This document shows positions 43,445 to 52,438 of a DNA stretch of 64,000 bases, in pieces. Made by a program: the position numbers and the translations under genes. Source of the DNA: Desulfococcus multivorans (GTDB lineage: Bacteria; Desulfobacterota; Desulfobacteria; Desulfobacterales; Desulfococcaceae); NCBI RefSeq assembly GCF_001854245.1, contig NZ_CP015381.1:956001-1020000 (forward strand), read 5' to 3'. The notes under the pieces are model-generated. The model saw only the letters and a program-made list of their open reading frames with translations, was not told the origin of the DNA and made no database searches. Position 1 is the stretch's first letter, and each line of letters starts with the position of its first letter.

Positions 43445-43538
43445 GATGGTTTTCGTCGGAATCGATCCTTGGCGTTTGGGTTTGCGTTTTGGTCTGAGGT
43501 GCTTTTTTCTTGCCCGTCACCTGACAGGCATTCCGCAT

Positions 43539-43628
43539 TCAGGTGGAGATGCCAAGCTTGGGCAGGACATAGGACTGGAGCAGAAACCAGATCCCGATGA
43601 ACAGCAATAAAAACAATATTCCTTTCAT
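43539..43628 (-). CDS. 29-residue hydrophobic small protein
   Basis: The minus strand has TTGAGGAGGTAAC directly before an ATG at 43628, and the frame reads MKGILFLLLFIGIWFLLQSY followed by VLPKLGIST and a TGA. It is a single transmembrane helix with a short polar end. A near-perfect ribosome-binding site, ten bases after the mobB stop, makes translation likely. I know of no assigned function. It is the final gene of the icd-to-mobB operon. Confidence 0.75.
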   Translation of the reverse strand: MKGILFLLLFIGIWFLLQSYVLPKLGIST

Positions 43629-43637
43629 GTTACCTCC

Positions 43638-44162
43638 TCAAGGCAATGTTTTTGAACGATCGTCGGCCAGAAAGCGCTCCTCGATGAAATCGGCCAGGCC
43701 TTCAATGTCGTCCGGATGAAATTTCGGGATGTCGAGGGGGACTCCGGCGTCGGTCACCATGGCTACGTAATCAGGCTGACCCCGGTAAAGCGGGTTCGGG
43801 TGTGTCGCCGTTCGGAACACCTCGATCTTGGGTGGGGTTTTCTTTTTGAATCCCTCAGTGATGACCAGATCCATGTCGTTGAAATAGGGCAGAAGGCTCT
43901 CGGGATCGTCTCCGGAAGTCGTTCTGACCATTGAAATCCGGCTGGACGAGGCGAATATCACTGTCTCCGCGCCGGCAGCCAGATGCCGGGCGCTGTCTTT
44001 TGCCGGATTGCAGGCTTCGGGTTCGTGATGGGTATGTTTGATGGTCCCGATGCGGTAGCCGCGACGCTTGAGTTCCGGGATCAATTTGACGAGCAGCGTG
44101 GTTTTGCCCGATCCGGACTGTCCTATAAACGAGATGATCGGCGGTATGGATTTCAACGGCAT
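43638..44162 (-). CDS. mobB: molybdopterin-guanine dinucleotide biosynthesis protein B
   Basis: This 174-residue GTP-binding protein assists MobA in making molybdopterin guanine dinucleotide for molybdo- and tungsto-enzymes. Walker A is IGQSGSGKTTLLVKLIPEL; other family features are GTIKHTHHEPE, AKDSARHLAAGAETVIFAS and DLVITEGFKKK with a conserved Glu, then KIEVFRT. Length fits the family. It is the fifth gene of the icd operon (117 bases after the Cys-rich gene). No mobA is visible here. Confidence 0.95.
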   Translation of the reverse strand: MPLKSIPPIISFIGQSGSGKTTLLVKLIPELKRRGYRIGTIKHTHHEPEACNPAKDSARHLAAGAETVIFASSSRISMVRTTSGDDPESLLPYFNDMDLVITEGFKKKTPPKIEVFRTATHPNPLYRGQPDYVAMVTDAGVPLDIPKFHPDDIEGLADFIEERFLADDRSKTLP

Positions 44163-44279
44163 TCTCCCGGATTCAATGAATTTTCAGACGGCATGATCGG
44201 TGTCTTCTTTCCCAGCCCTGCAGAGACCCGATTTCGGCAGTCCCGGAAGCAGAAAAGCTAAGATTTGTCGTGCTGTCTG

Positions 44280-44489
44280 TCAAGGGGGCGGATATCCAGT
44301 CCCCGCCTCGGGGGCACGCCTTTTCCGGCGTCGTCCTTCCTTACTGATCGCTCGGATGGGGCAGGATTGCCGGAATTTGCAGTAGCGTTCCGGTTCCCTG
44401 CGGGTGAGGCAATCTTCGCACGGATAAACCGGATGCTTCATGCAGAGATGTGCTGTTTCCCGTTCAGGATGATGGATGCAGGTTCCCAT
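44280..44489 (-). CDS. small Cys-rich, probably metal-binding protein
   Basis: This 69-residue protein has cysteines at CIHHPERETAHLC, PCEDCLTRREPERYC and FRQSC, with histidines between, a pattern like a cross-brace zinc finger (B-box-like). It ends with a basic tail (EGRRRKRRAPEAG). Very similar short proteins with a CKFRxSCPI ending occur beside rfaE2 or mobB in sulfate reducers, from memory. It lies 14 bases downstream of rfaE2 and is thus in the operon. Function is unknown. Confidence 0.75.
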   Translation of the reverse strand: MGTCIHHPERETAHLCMKHPVYPCEDCLTRREPERYCKFRQSCPIRAISKEGRRRKRRAPEAGTGYPPP

Positions 44490-44503
44490 GGGTGGTTTTT
44501 CGT

Positions 44504-44989
44504 TCAGCGCCGGGCATATCGCTCGATGATCCTCTCGATGATTTCACTGGTGGAGGCCCCCGGGACGATGGATATCCGTTCGACTCGCCCCCCCCTGGAG
44601 ATAACGGCGTCGGCACCGATAATGTCTTGAAGCGCCCAGTCTGCTCCTTTGACGAGGATGTCCGGCTGAATCGCCTGAATAAGCGCGAGGGGATCAGGTT
44701 CGTCGAAAATGGTGACAAAATCGACGCACGCAAGCCCGCACAGGACCTCGGCCCGCTCGGCTTGTCCGATGATGGGTCTGAGGGGGCCCTTGATTCGGCG
44801 GACGGAATCGTCGGAGTTGAGCCCCACCACCAAAAGTCCGCCGAGGCGTCGCGCCGCGGTAAGATACCGGACATGCCCGACGTGAAGCAGATCGAAACAG
44901 CCGTTGGTGAACACGACGGGACGATTCGGAGACCGGGTGTCTTTCAGGAAAAGCGCCAATCCGGCTTGCGGCATGAGCTTAGGTGACAT
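44504..44989 (-). CDS. rfaE2: D-glycero-beta-D-manno-heptose 1-phosphate adenylyltransferase
   Basis: This 161-residue cytidylyltransferase-fold enzyme makes ADP-heptose for lipopolysaccharide inner core. It has the HIGH-like motif HVGHVRYL in VVFTNGCFDLLHVGHV, then LNSDDSVRRIKG, and DILVKGADW and IVPGASTSEII. It equals the C-terminal half of E. coli HldE; the kinase half is absent, as in many delta-proteobacteria. The start at 44989 follows CGAGG and overlaps the nitrilase gene by 11 bases; ATGs at 45010 and 44974 are alternatives. Confidence 0.93.
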   Translation of the reverse strand: MSPKLMPQAGLALFLKDTRSPNRPVVFTNGCFDLLHVGHVRYLTAARRLGGLLVVGLNSDDSVRRIKGPLRPIIGQAERAEVLCGLACVDFVTIFDEPDPLALIQAIQPDILVKGADWALQDIIGADAVISRGGRVERISIVPGASTSEIIERIIERYARR

Positions 44990-45776
44990 AAGCCTCGGGC
45001 ATTCTTTCATTCAACGCCGGCACTTTTTCCCGGATCCGTTCAAGGTGTGGAAGATCCACAACCGCCGTGTCGGTCCGGGTATCGCCGTCGGGAGCCCAGG
45101 CCAGAACGCTTCCGCCGGGGTCGACGATGATGGAATGGCCTGGAAACCGGGTTTCGTTTTCAACGCCGCACCGATTGGCGCCGATGATATAGATCTGGTT
45201 TTCCATGGCTCGGGCCCGGGCCAGAACGTCCCATACCTCGATGCGGATATCGGGCCACTGTGCAGGGACCACCACGATGCGGGCACCCTTGAGGGCGAGG
45301 GCGCGACAGAGTTCCGGAAATCTCAGATCGTAGCAGATCATGAGGCCCACCGGACCCAGGGCGGTGTCGCAGACCACGCTCCGGGTTCCGGCACTGAAGT
45401 GCTTGTGTTCACCCGCGACCGAGAAGAGGTGAATTTTCCGGTAGGTTCCGGCGATCCGGCCGTCGGCGTCCAGCAGGTAAAGGGTGTTGTATATCCTGCC
45501 CTCGGCGACTTCGGGCAGAGACCCGGCGATCACCATGCGGTGACGAATTGCCGTTTTCGACAACCGATCGAGGATACGCGGCGTGCTTTCGGCGTGGCGG
45601 GCAAGGTTCGCGTTGTCGAACCCGCAGGACCACATCTCCGGAAGCACGGCCATGGCAACCCCTGCATCGCCCAGATGCTCGAGGTGCCTTTCCGCCTCGG
45701 TCATATTGCCCGAGACCTCGCCCGTCAGGATGTCGAACTGGATGAATCCGACCTTGAATGTTGCGGGCGTCGTCAC
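44979..45776 (-). CDS. nitrilase-superfamily carbon-nitrogen hydrolase (omega-amidase-like)
   Basis: This 265-residue amidase-fold enzyme has the complete catalytic triad: Glu47 in [11 protein letters not shown], Lys114 in [10 protein letters not shown] and Cys148 in [11 protein letters not shown]. The sequence around DNAN and the HLFS turn resembles omega-amidase/Nit2-like enzymes that hydrolyse alpha-keto acid amides. Start ATG at 45776 overlaps the icd stop by ATGA, so it is translationally coupled to isocitrate dehydrogenase. A link to alpha-ketoglutaramate removal beside the TCA enzyme is plausible but inferred. Confidence 0.93.
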   Translation of the reverse strand: MTTPATFKVGFIQFDILTGEVSGNMTEAERHLEHLGDAGVAMAVLPEMWSCGFDNANLARHAESTPRILDRLSKTAIRHRMVIAGSLPEVAEGRIYNTLYLLDADGRIAGTYRKIHLFSVAGEHKHFSAGTRSVVCDTALGPVGLMICYDLRFPELCRALALKGARIVVVPAQWPDIRIEVWDVLARARAMENQIYIIGANRCGVENETRFPGHSIIVDPGGSVLAWAPDGDTRTDTAVVDLPHLERIREKVPALNERMPEAYVT

Positions 45777-46996
45777 TTCCCCGCCATTTTTTCAATGATT
45801 TTCCGGGCGAATTCAGAGCATTTGACCTCCGTGGCTCCCTCGATCTGACGTGCGAGGTCGTAGGTGACGGTGCCGGCCTTGATGGCCGCGGAGATGCCGT
45901 CCCGTATCAGGGCGGCCGCCTCCCTCCACCCCATGTAGTCCAGCATCATGGCGCCGGAAAGGATCAGGGATCCGGGATTGACCTTGTCGAGCCCCGTGTA
46001 TTTGGGGGCGGTGCCGTGGGTCGCCTCGAAGACCGCGCAGGTATCCCCGATATTGGCGCCCGGTGCCATCCCGAGACCGCCCACCTGGGCCGCCAGGGCG
46101 TCGGAGATGTAATCCCCGTTGAGGTTGGGGGTGGCGATCACCGAATATTCGGCCGGCCTGAGAAGAATCTGCTGGAACAGCATGTCCGCGATCCTGTCCT
46201 TGATGACGACCTTACCTGAGGGCGGAACGCCGTCGTACTTTTCCCAGAGTTCGGCCTCGGTGAGGGTCTGGTCGCCGAATTGTTCCAGTGCCGCTTCGTA
46301 CCCCCATTTTCGAAAAGCGCCCTCGGTGTATTTCATGATGTTGCCCTTGTGCATCAAGGTGACGCTGGGCAGGCGATTGTCGAGGGCATATCGGATGGCT
46401 GCGGCCACCAGACGTTTGGTGTTCCCTGGACTGATGGGTTTGATGCCGATGCCCGTATCCGGCGCAAGGTCCGCCCCGGTCTTTTCCCTGAGGAAGTCGA
46501 TGAGGGCCCGGGCCTCCGCCGTACCGGACTCGAATTCGATACCGGCATAGAGGTCCTCGGTGTTCTCCCGGAAGACCACCATGTTCACATCCTTCGGGTC
46601 CTTCATGGGACTGGGCACCGGGTCGATGTATTTTACCGGTCGAACGCAGGCGTAGAGATCGAGCTTCTGTCGGATAGCGACGTTCAGACTGCGGATGCCC
46701 TTGCCCACCGGCGTTGTCATGGGGCCCTTGATTGCCACTACGTGAGCCTCGATGGTCTCGAGGGTTTTGTCGGGCAGCCATTCGCCGGTCCGTCGGTACC
46801 CCTTCTCTCCGGCATCCACCTCCAACCAGTCGATGCCGCGGCTATCCCCGTAGGCGACGGCGACGGCGCCGTCCATGACCATTCGGGCGGCATGCCAGAT
46901 ATCGGGGCCGATGCCGTCACCCTCGATAAACGGGATTACCGGGTTGTCCGGAACGTTCAAGCTGCCGTCGCCGTTTTTCGTGATCTTCTTTCCCAT
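45773..46996 (-). CDS. icd: NADP-dependent isocitrate dehydrogenase
   Basis: This 407-residue TCA-cycle enzyme oxidises isocitrate to 2-oxoglutarate. Motifs are [12 protein letters not shown] at the start, the substrate-binding and regulatory Ser region [53 protein letters not shown], and the C-terminal [11 protein letters not shown] for NADP. Length and motifs match the E. coli-type homodimer. It is the first gene of the minus-strand operon leading to nitrilase, rfaE2, Cys-rich protein and mobB. In sulfate reducers it serves the oxidative TCA route or glutamate supply. Confidence 0.96.
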   Translation of the reverse strand: MGKKITKNGDGSLNVPDNPVIPFIEGDGIGPDIWHAARMVMDGAVAVAYGDSRGIDWLEVDAGEKGYRRTGEWLPDKTLETIEAHVVAIKGPMTTPVGKGIRSLNVAIRQKLDLYACVRPVKYIDPVPSPMKDPKDVNMVVFRENTEDLYAGIEFESGTAEARALIDFLREKTGADLAPDTGIGIKPISPGNTKRLVAAAIRYALDNRLPSVTLMHKGNIMKYTEGAFRKWGYEAALEQFGDQTLTEAELWEKYDGVPPSGKVVIKDRIADMLFQQILLRPAEYSVIATPNLNGDYISDALAAQVGGLGMAPGANIGDTCAVFEATHGTAPKYTGLDKVNPGSLILSGAMMLDYMGWREAAALIRDGISAAIKAGTVTYDLARQIEGATEVKCSEFARKIIEKMAGK

Positions 46997-47089
46997 ACCG
47001 TCATCCTTTCCGATTCGTATCGTGTTGAAGCTGTTTTTACGGGATCATACCGATTCCGTGCCGGAAATCCCTGTTAACATTTTTAACCA

Positions 47090-47863
47090 TTAATCGTTAT
47101 GAGACAACATCTTTTTTTGGGGACCGCAGCCGACGGCCGGTGTGGTGCGTTGCCGGAACGCCTCGTACATCACCACCGCTCCGGCGGCGGAGGCGTTCAA
47201 TGAGTTGATGGGCCCTTTCTGGGGAATCGTGATGAGATGATCGCATTGTCGCTGAACAAGGGGACGAATGCCTTTTTCTTCTCCACCGACGACGATGGCG
47301 ATGGGCCCGGTGAACTCTGTCTTGAAAACAGAGCGGGCTCCGTCCACGGCCGTCCCGAAAATCCACAGGCCCATTTCCTTGAGATCCACAAGTGTCCGGG
47401 CCAGATTGGTTGCCAGGGAGATGCGGATGTGCTCCATCGCTCCGGCCGAGGCCTTGGACACGACGGGTGTGGGGGCGGCGGCTCTGTCCTTGGGGAGAAT
47501 CACGCCGTCTACGCCCGCGCACAGGGCTGTTCGAATCAATGCCCCCAGGTTGCGGGGGTCCACCACGCTGTCGATGACCAGGAGAAAGGGGTCGGGGCGG
47601 TCAGCGAGTTCGGACACAGGCACCAGCGGATAAGGTCCGACCTCGGCGGCGACGCCCTGGTGAAATTCCGAGCCGGTCAGGGCGCGGAGTTTTTCCGGCG
47701 CGACTCTCCGGACCGATGCTCCATGGGACGCCGCGGTCTCCGCCAGGGTCTCCGCTCTATCACCGGATCGGGTGCGGGCGAGATAGAGAATCCCAAACTC
47801 GCGGCGGCCGGCCCGGAGCGTCTCCCTGACGGGATGAATACCGAAAAGGATTTCCGTTTTCAT
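47090..47863 (-). CDS. rlmB: 23S rRNA 2'-O-methyltransferase (Gm2251, SpoU family)
   Basis: This is a 257-residue SPOUT methyltransferase. An N-terminal substrate-binding domain (ILFGIHPVRETLRAG to LRALTGSEFHQGVAAEV) precedes the knot domain with SpoU motif 1 SVVDPRNLGALIRTALCAGV, motif 2 IAIVVGGEEKGIRPLV and motif 3 INSLNASAAGAVVMYEAFRQ. Length fits RlmB, and the position after gmk is common. It is the last gene of the trm112-DUF4416-yicC-remA-gmk transcription unit, beginning 7 bases after the gmk stop. Confidence 0.94.
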   Translation of the reverse strand: MKTEILFGIHPVRETLRAGRREFGILYLARTRSGDRAETLAETAASHGASVRRVAPEKLRALTGSEFHQGVAAEVGPYPLVPVSELADRPDPFLLVIDSVVDPRNLGALIRTALCAGVDGVILPKDRAAAPTPVVSKASAGAMEHIRISLATNLARTLVDLKEMGLWIFGTAVDGARSVFKTEFTGPIAIVVGGEEKGIRPLVQRQCDHLITIPQKGPINSLNASAAGAVVMYEAFRQRTTPAVGCGPQKKMLSHND

Positions 47864-47870
47864 GGACGAC

Positions 47871-48527
47871 TCAGGATTCCAGGCCCTGAGTGCGGGCTCG
47901 GCAGGCTGATATGAGGGCGATCAACGCCTCGATCGCCTCCGGCAGTCGATCGTTGACGATCACATGTTGATACCGGTCCCTGGCGCCGATCTCCTTCTCG
48001 GCGTTTTTGAGCCGTTTTTCAATAACGGGTGCGGTATCGGCGCCCCGGGATTCCATCCGGGTCCTCAAGGCTTCGAGGGACGGCGGCATGATGAAAATGG
48101 TGACGCTTTCGGGATACTGCCCGACGATCTGGGTCATTCCCTGGACATCGATGTCGAGGAGGACGTCCCGGCCTTCGGCCAGGTGTTTTTCCAGAAGTTC
48201 CCGGGATGTTCCGTAAAAATTGTCGTGGACCTCGGCCCACTCGACCCAGCGTCCCGCGGCTATGCCCTGGAGAAATTCCGCTTTCGGGATGAAGAAATAG
48301 TCGATGCCGTCCCGCTCCTCTCCCCGGGGAGGACGGGTGGTGTGGGACACGGAGTAATAGATGTCGCTGAAATGGGACAGCGCTGCCCGGCACAGCGTGG
48401 TCTTGCCGGCGCCGGACGGCGCCGATACGATAAATAGATTCCCTTGTCGCCGAGCCGGCGCTTCAACGGTCGAATCATTCACGGTATTGTTGCTTTCCTT
48501 GGCGGGTTGGGCCCGGTCGCCGGACAC
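47871..48527 (-). CDS. gmk: guanylate kinase
   Basis: This 218-residue enzyme phosphorylates GMP to GDP. Walker A is FIVSAPSGAGKTTLCRAAL, GMP-binding YYSVSHTTRPPRGEERDGIDY, the lid WAEVHDNFYGT and DVLLDIDVQG. An N-terminal polar extension of about 28 residues (MSGDRAQPAKESNN...) precedes the canonical start, so a downstream start is possible though none has a clearly better ribosome-binding site. It is preceded by the remA-like gene by 21 bases and followed by rlmB. Confidence 0.95.
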   Translation of the reverse strand: MSGDRAQPAKESNNTVNDSTVEAPARRQGNLFIVSAPSGAGKTTLCRAALSHFSDIYYSVSHTTRPPRGEERDGIDYFFIPKAEFLQGIAAGRWVEWAEVHDNFYGTSRELLEKHLAEGRDVLLDIDVQGMTQIVGQYPESVTIFIMPPSLEALRTRMESRGADTAPVIEKRLKNAEKEIGARDRYQHVIVNDRLPEAIEALIALISACRARTQGLES

Positions 48528-48548
48528 GGCGCCCGGGCCGGTATGATG

Positions 48549-48818
48549 TCATGATTTGGCTTTGGCTTCCCGGATGGCGGCCTCGTAGCGTTGAGAGACG
48601 GTTTCCGCCTGGATGGCCGACAGGACGATGTGATTGCTGTCCATGATGATGATGGAGCGGGTCCGGCGCCCATGGGTGGCGTCCACCAGACGCCGATCCT
48701 CCTTGGCTTCATCCTTGAGGCGCTTCATCGGTGCCGAGTTGGGGGATACGATGGCGACCACCCGGTCCGCCACGACGGTGCCGCCGAATCCAATGTTCAA
48801 CAGGGTCTGCTCCATCAT
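48549..48818 (-). CDS. RemA/DUF370-family protein
   Basis: This is a roughly 90-residue protein of the family of the Bacillus matrix regulator Rem[56 protein letters not shown] and [15 protein letters not shown]. RemA is a DNA-binding protein in Bacillus; in proteobacteria its role beside yicC and gmk is not known. The ATG pair at 48818/48815 follows GGGAGG and sits a few residues before the conserved core; ATG 48860 immediately after yicC is an alternative giving 103 residues. The yicC-remA-gmk order is widely conserved. Confidence 0.88.
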   Translation of the reverse strand: MMEQTLLNIGFGGTVVADRVVAIVSPNSAPMKRLKDEAKEDRRLVDATHGRRTRSIIIMDSNHIVLSAIQAETVSQRYEAAIREAKAKS

Positions 48819-48860
48819 GCCTCCCGCGTTCATTTTGGGTGTTTTCAACAGATGGTTCAT

Positions 48861-49742
48861 TTATTCCACATTCTGTACTTGTTCCCGGATTTTTTCAAGT
48901 TCGGATTTCAGCCAGACGACGCGATGCGATACATCGGCGTTTCCGGTTTTTGACCCGATGGTGTTGAATTCACGGTTGAATTCCTGGAGCAGAAAGTTGA
49001 GCTTCCGCCCCGCGGGCTCATCCCCGGCCATGATGGCCCGGAATTGCCGGATATGGCTTTCGGCCCGGATGATCTCCTCGGAAATGTCGCTTCGATCCGC
49101 CAGAAACGCCGCTTCCTGAGCGATCCGCGCAGGATCGATTTCCACCATGCCTTGGGTCAGCGCTTCGATGCGGTCTTTGAGGCGATCCCGGTAAATGGGG
49201 AGAAGCCCTTCCGCGTCCTGCTTGATTTCGGCAAGAACACCCTCGATGGCGGTGAGACGGGCTCCGAAGTCCCCGGCCAGAAAGTCGCCCTCCTTGGTTT
49301 TCATGGCGTCCAGATCCGACAGGGCCTGGCTCAGGCAGGGCCCCAGCACGCTCCAGCAGACCGATACGTCTTTTTCGGTTTCCGCCGGTTTGACGAGACC
49401 CGGCATCTGGACCAGGTGCTCCAGAGAAATGTCCGTTTTGAGGTGGAACCGTTCGATGAGACGGACCAGGGATCGATAGTAGGCCTTGGCCATCATTTCA
49501 TCGACCTCGAAGGCGCATGCTTCATCGTCGTTATCTCTGATCTGGATTCTGGCCTCGATTCGACCTCGGGACATGGCCTGAGAGATCAGCCCCTTGGCCT
49601 TTTCCTCGAGGGGGAGATAGGCTTGGGGTAGTTTAAGGAGAATATCCTGGTAACGGCTGTTGTATGAGCGGAGTTCAACGGATACGGTCAGGGCGGCCTC
49701 CGAGCGTTCGGCCCTTGCAAATGCAGTCATGCTTTTGATCAT
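48861..49742 (-). CDS. yicC: YicC/YloC-family endoribonuclease
   Basis: This 293-residue protein matches the YicC family throughout: start MIKSMTAFARAE, then SVELRSYNSRYQDILLKLPQ and LEEKAKGLISQAMSRGRIEA, and the C-terminal signature GRKLNFLLQEFNREFNTIGSK followed by VVWLKSELEKIREQVQNVE. Family members cleave RNA and influence sRNA decay in E. coli. It overlaps the DUF4416 gene by ATGA and abuts the remA-like gene. Length is standard. Confidence 0.94.
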   Translation of the reverse strand: MIKSMTAFARAERSEAALTVSVELRSYNSRYQDILLKLPQAYLPLEEKAKGLISQAMSRGRIEARIQIRDNDDEACAFEVDEMMAKAYYRSLVRLIERFHLKTDISLEHLVQMPGLVKPAETEKDVSVCWSVLGPCLSQALSDLDAMKTKEGDFLAGDFGARLTAIEGVLAEIKQDAEGLLPIYRDRLKDRIEALTQGMVEIDPARIAQEAAFLADRSDISEEIIRAESHIRQFRAIMAGDEPAGRKLNFLLQEFNREFNTIGSKTGNADVSHRVVWLKSELEKIREQVQNVE

Positions 49743-50272
49743 GGCGAAGTCGCTTTCAAATCGATGGTATAGCGGTAGCGGATCTGATGGAGATGGCGAA
49801 TCATCTTCGAATCCCGGTAATCAGGATACGTCCATGGTAGTGTCTGAAAATTTCCCCTGGTGTAGATCAGCGTCAGATCCGCATAGATGCCTCTACCGAT
49901 GTAAATTCTATGGGTAAAATTTTTTCCGGTGGCCAAAACGAATCGTTCCAGGAGCAGATAGCCGGGATCGATGTTGACCCGGCGGCGTCCGATCTCGGCA
50001 AAGCGATTTTCGATGTCGTTGGTGGCGAGCTTGATTTCCGGCAGCCGTTCCTGGGAAATCAAGGTCTTGAATGTCATCAGGCGTCGGAACAGAGGCGCGC
50101 CCATCTCCGCCGCATAATAGCCCGTGAAGTCGAAATCCAGCCACGGGCTGACCATATCCAGGGGCCCGAAGCGGGATACCAGGATTTCCGTCAGGGGTCG
50201 GATCAAGGTTCGCTCTTTCATGAAAAGGCCGATGACCAGTTTTGCCGGCGCGGGAGGATGGGGTATGCTCAT
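49739..50272 (-). CDS. DUF4416-family protein
   Basis: This is a 177-residue protein resembling DUF4416: KLVIGLFMKERTLIRPLTEI, LDFDFTGYYAAEMGAPLFRR, then DPGYLLLERFVLATGKNFTH and the terminal IYADLTLIYTRGNFQTLPWT with DYR. This family occurs mainly in Desulfobacterota, Aquificae and related anaerobes and has no proven function. It begins 10 bases after the Trm112-like gene, and its stop overlaps yicC by ATGA. The tight coupling suggests an RNA- or ribosome-linked role (inference). Confidence 0.88.
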   Translation of the reverse strand: MSIPHPPAPAKLVIGLFMKERTLIRPLTEILVSRFGPLDMVSPWLDFDFTGYYAAEMGAPLFRRLMTFKTLISQERLPEIKLATNDIENRFAEIGRRRVNIDPGYLLLERFVLATGKNFTHRIYIGRGIYADLTLIYTRGNFQTLPWTYPDYRDSKMIRHLHQIRYRYTIDLKATSP

Positions 50273-50281
50273 ATCGCCTGT

Positions 50282-50455
50282 TCAATCGGTAATGGGTTTG
50301 GCCTCCTCGATGAGCATGATGGGAATGTCGTCCTTGATCTCGTATAGCAGTTTGCAGTGATCACAGATGAGACCGTTTTCGGCTTCCGTGAGCCGGATGT
50401 CCCCCTTGCACTTCGGACAGGCCAGAATATCGAGCAGTTCCTTATTGATCGCCAT
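50282..50455 (-). CDS. Trm112/YcaR-like zinc-ribbon protein, 57 residues
   Basis: This short frame reads MAINKELLDILACPKCKGDI and continues with GLICDHCKLLYEIKDDIPIM and LIEEAKPITD. The two CxxC pairs and the DIPIMLIEEA ending are the UPF0434/Trm112 signature; eukaryotic Trm112 activates methyltransferases, while the bacterial role is unclear. It starts with ATG at 50455 and lies 10 bases upstream of DUF4416. It is the first visible gene of the yicC-gmk unit. Confidence 0.88.
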   Translation of the reverse strand: MAINKELLDILACPKCKGDIRLTEAENGLICDHCKLLYEIKDDIPIMLIEEAKPITD

Positions 50456-50536
50456 GGCGGGTATCCTCTTTCAAGTATTGTTGTTCAGAATGCTATAGCA
50501 AACTCTCTTTGATCCTGCAAAACAAATGCTGAGCGG

Positions 50537-52438
50537 TCAAATTTCGACGCCCTCATCGATTTGTGCCAGCTTTCGATCGAAGCGGGCCGTCTCCTCCTCG
50601 AGGTGGGCGGCCAAGACCTCCAGATCGTTGAAGCGGGCTTCAATCGCCGTCTCGGCGGCATGGATGGCCTGGGAGAGGGCGACGATCCGGGTGCCGTCGC
50701 TGTTTTCGGAGGCCGACTGCATTTCCCGGTTCAAGGTTTCCAACTCTTTTTCATGGCCGTCGATGGCGTCCTCGGCATCGGCAATCCGTTTCTCGATGGG
50801 TTTCAGTATTTTTCCCCGTTCGGTCAGAATCTCGGAGCGAAGGCGACGGAGCGCCTTTTTATCGTGACGGGTTCCGGGATTACCCTCTTTCGATTCGCCC
50901 GACCGGGCCGGCAGCTTGTCCCTTGGAACGTCCGATGCCTTGCCGCCGCCGGATTCCTCCCGCCAGCCGCCCTTTTCCAGAAAGCGGGCGTAACTTCCCT
51001 CAAAGAGGGTGACCGTGTCGTCCTGAAAAACGATGAGGCGTCGGGCGAGCGTATGAAGGAACATTTCATTGTGGGTCACCATGATCACGACGCCGTCGAA
51101 ATCGTCGAGGGCCGCCAATAGGGAATCGCAGGACTCCATATCCAGGTGGTTGGTGGGTTCGTCCAGAAGCAGGAGGTTGACGGGGGTGGCCAGCAGTTTT
51201 CCAAGCATGACCCGGCTTTTTTCCCCACCGGAGAGAACCGCCACTCTTTTCAGGGCGTCATCGCCCTCGAACATCATGGCGCCGCAGATGTTCCGGGCTT
51301 TTTGCTGGTCTATGCCTTCGTCCGCGTAAAGAATCTCCTCGAGCACCGTTCGGCTGTCCACCAGGCTCTGGACATTGGTCTGCTCAAAAAAGCCTTTGGT
51401 AATGTTGGGGTTGTATACGATCTGGCCTTTATCCGGATCGATCACGCCTGCGAGCAATTTGATGAGAGTGGTTTTTCCCTTTCCGTTTTTGCCCACGATA
51501 CAGATTCGATCGCCCGGCGCTGCCTGAAAGTTCAAGCCGCGGATGAGGGGCGAGCCTCCAGGATAGGAAAAGGTGAGGTTCTCCACGGTCATGACGTGTT
51601 TGCCCCGGAAGGGCTTGCTCCTGAAAGAGAACTCCAGATTCCTGATCTCCTCGAGCCTGTTTCGTTTTTCCATTTTCTCGAGGGTCTTGATACGGGACTG
51701 GACCATATTGGCCAGTCGGGCCTTGGCCCTGAATCGGCTGATGAAGAGCTCGATTTCCTTCTGGCGGCGTTCGTCGTTGATCCGCGTTTTTTCGTAGACC
51801 TCTTCATCCTGGGCGATCTGGGCGTAGAGTTGGCCGGTGTCTCCGGCAATCTTGCGGATTTTTTTCCGATGGATGGCCATGGTGTGGGTGATCACCTTGT
51901 CCATGAATCCCCGATCATGGGTGATCAGAAGCAGTTCCCGGGGCCAGGCCTGAAGGAATTGCTCGATCCAGCGAATGGATGTGATGTCGAGATAATTGGT
52001 CGGCTCGTCCAGTAAAAGCAGGTCCGGATCGGAAACCAGGACCTTGGCCAGGTTGAGGCGTACCTGATATCCTCCGGAAAACGCATTCGGGTTCCGGTGC
52101 ATATCCGCCTCTGAAAAGCCAAGCCCCGACAGGACCTTTTCCACCTTCCAGTGATGATCCCGTTCGGATTCGGTCAATCCCCGCATCCCTTCCTTGAGAA
52201 CGGTATCCTCGGTGAACCGGATATGCTGCTCGACGTAGCCGATGCGGTAGTTCTTGGGGATCACGATCTCGCCGTCGTCCGGCACTTCCTCGCCGATGAT
52301 GAGACGGAAAAGGGTGGTCTTGCCGTGGCCGTTCCGCCCCACGAGTCCGACCCGTTCCCGCGGATTCAATTTAACGCCGGCCTCCTCGAACAGGGTCTGT
52401 GCCCCGAAGCTTTTGGATATATTTTCAAAACTGATCAT
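50537..52438 (-). CDS. ABC-F family ATPase
   Basis: This 633-residue soluble tandem ABC protein acts on ribosomes in studied relatives (Uup/YheS/EttA types). The two nucleotide-binding domains have Walker A GRNGHGKTTL and GKNGKGKTTL, signatures FSGGYQVRLNLAKVL and LSGGEKSRVMLGKLL, and Walker B LLLDEPTNYLD and LLLDEPTNHLD. A linker (the P-site tRNA interaction motif, about 240-290) and a C-terminal coiled coil (about 530-630, FNDLEVLAAHLEEETARFD) are present, as in YheS and Uup. The gene is monocistronic. Subfamily is not resolved by eye. Confidence 0.93.
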   Translation of the reverse strand: MISFENISKSFGAQTLFEEAGVKLNPRERVGLVGRNGHGKTTLFRLIIGEEVPDDGEIVIPKNYRIGYVEQHIRFTEDTVLKEGMRGLTESERDHHWKVEKVLSGLGFSEADMHRNPNAFSGGYQVRLNLAKVLVSDPDLLLLDEPTNYLDITSIRWIEQFLQAWPRELLLITHDRGFMDKVITHTMAIHRKKIRKIAGDTGQLYAQIAQDEEVYEKTRINDERRQKEIELFISRFRAKARLANMVQSRIKTLEKMEKRNRLEEIRNLEFSFRSKPFRGKHVMTVENLTFSYPGGSPLIRGLNFQAAPGDRICIVGKNGKGKTTLIKLLAGVIDPDKGQIVYNPNITKGFFEQTNVQSLVDSRTVLEEILYADEGIDQQKARNICGAMMFEGDDALKRVAVLSGGEKSRVMLGKLLATPVNLLLLDEPTNHLDMESCDSLLAALDDFDGVVIMVTHNEMFLHTLARRLIVFQDDTVTLFEGSYARFLEKGGWREESGGGKASDVPRDKLPARSGESKEGNPGTRHDKKALRRLRSEILTERGKILKPIEKRIADAEDAIDGHEKELETLNREMQSASENSDGTRIVALSQAIHAAETAIEARFNDLEVLAAHLEEETARFDRKLAQIDEGVEI

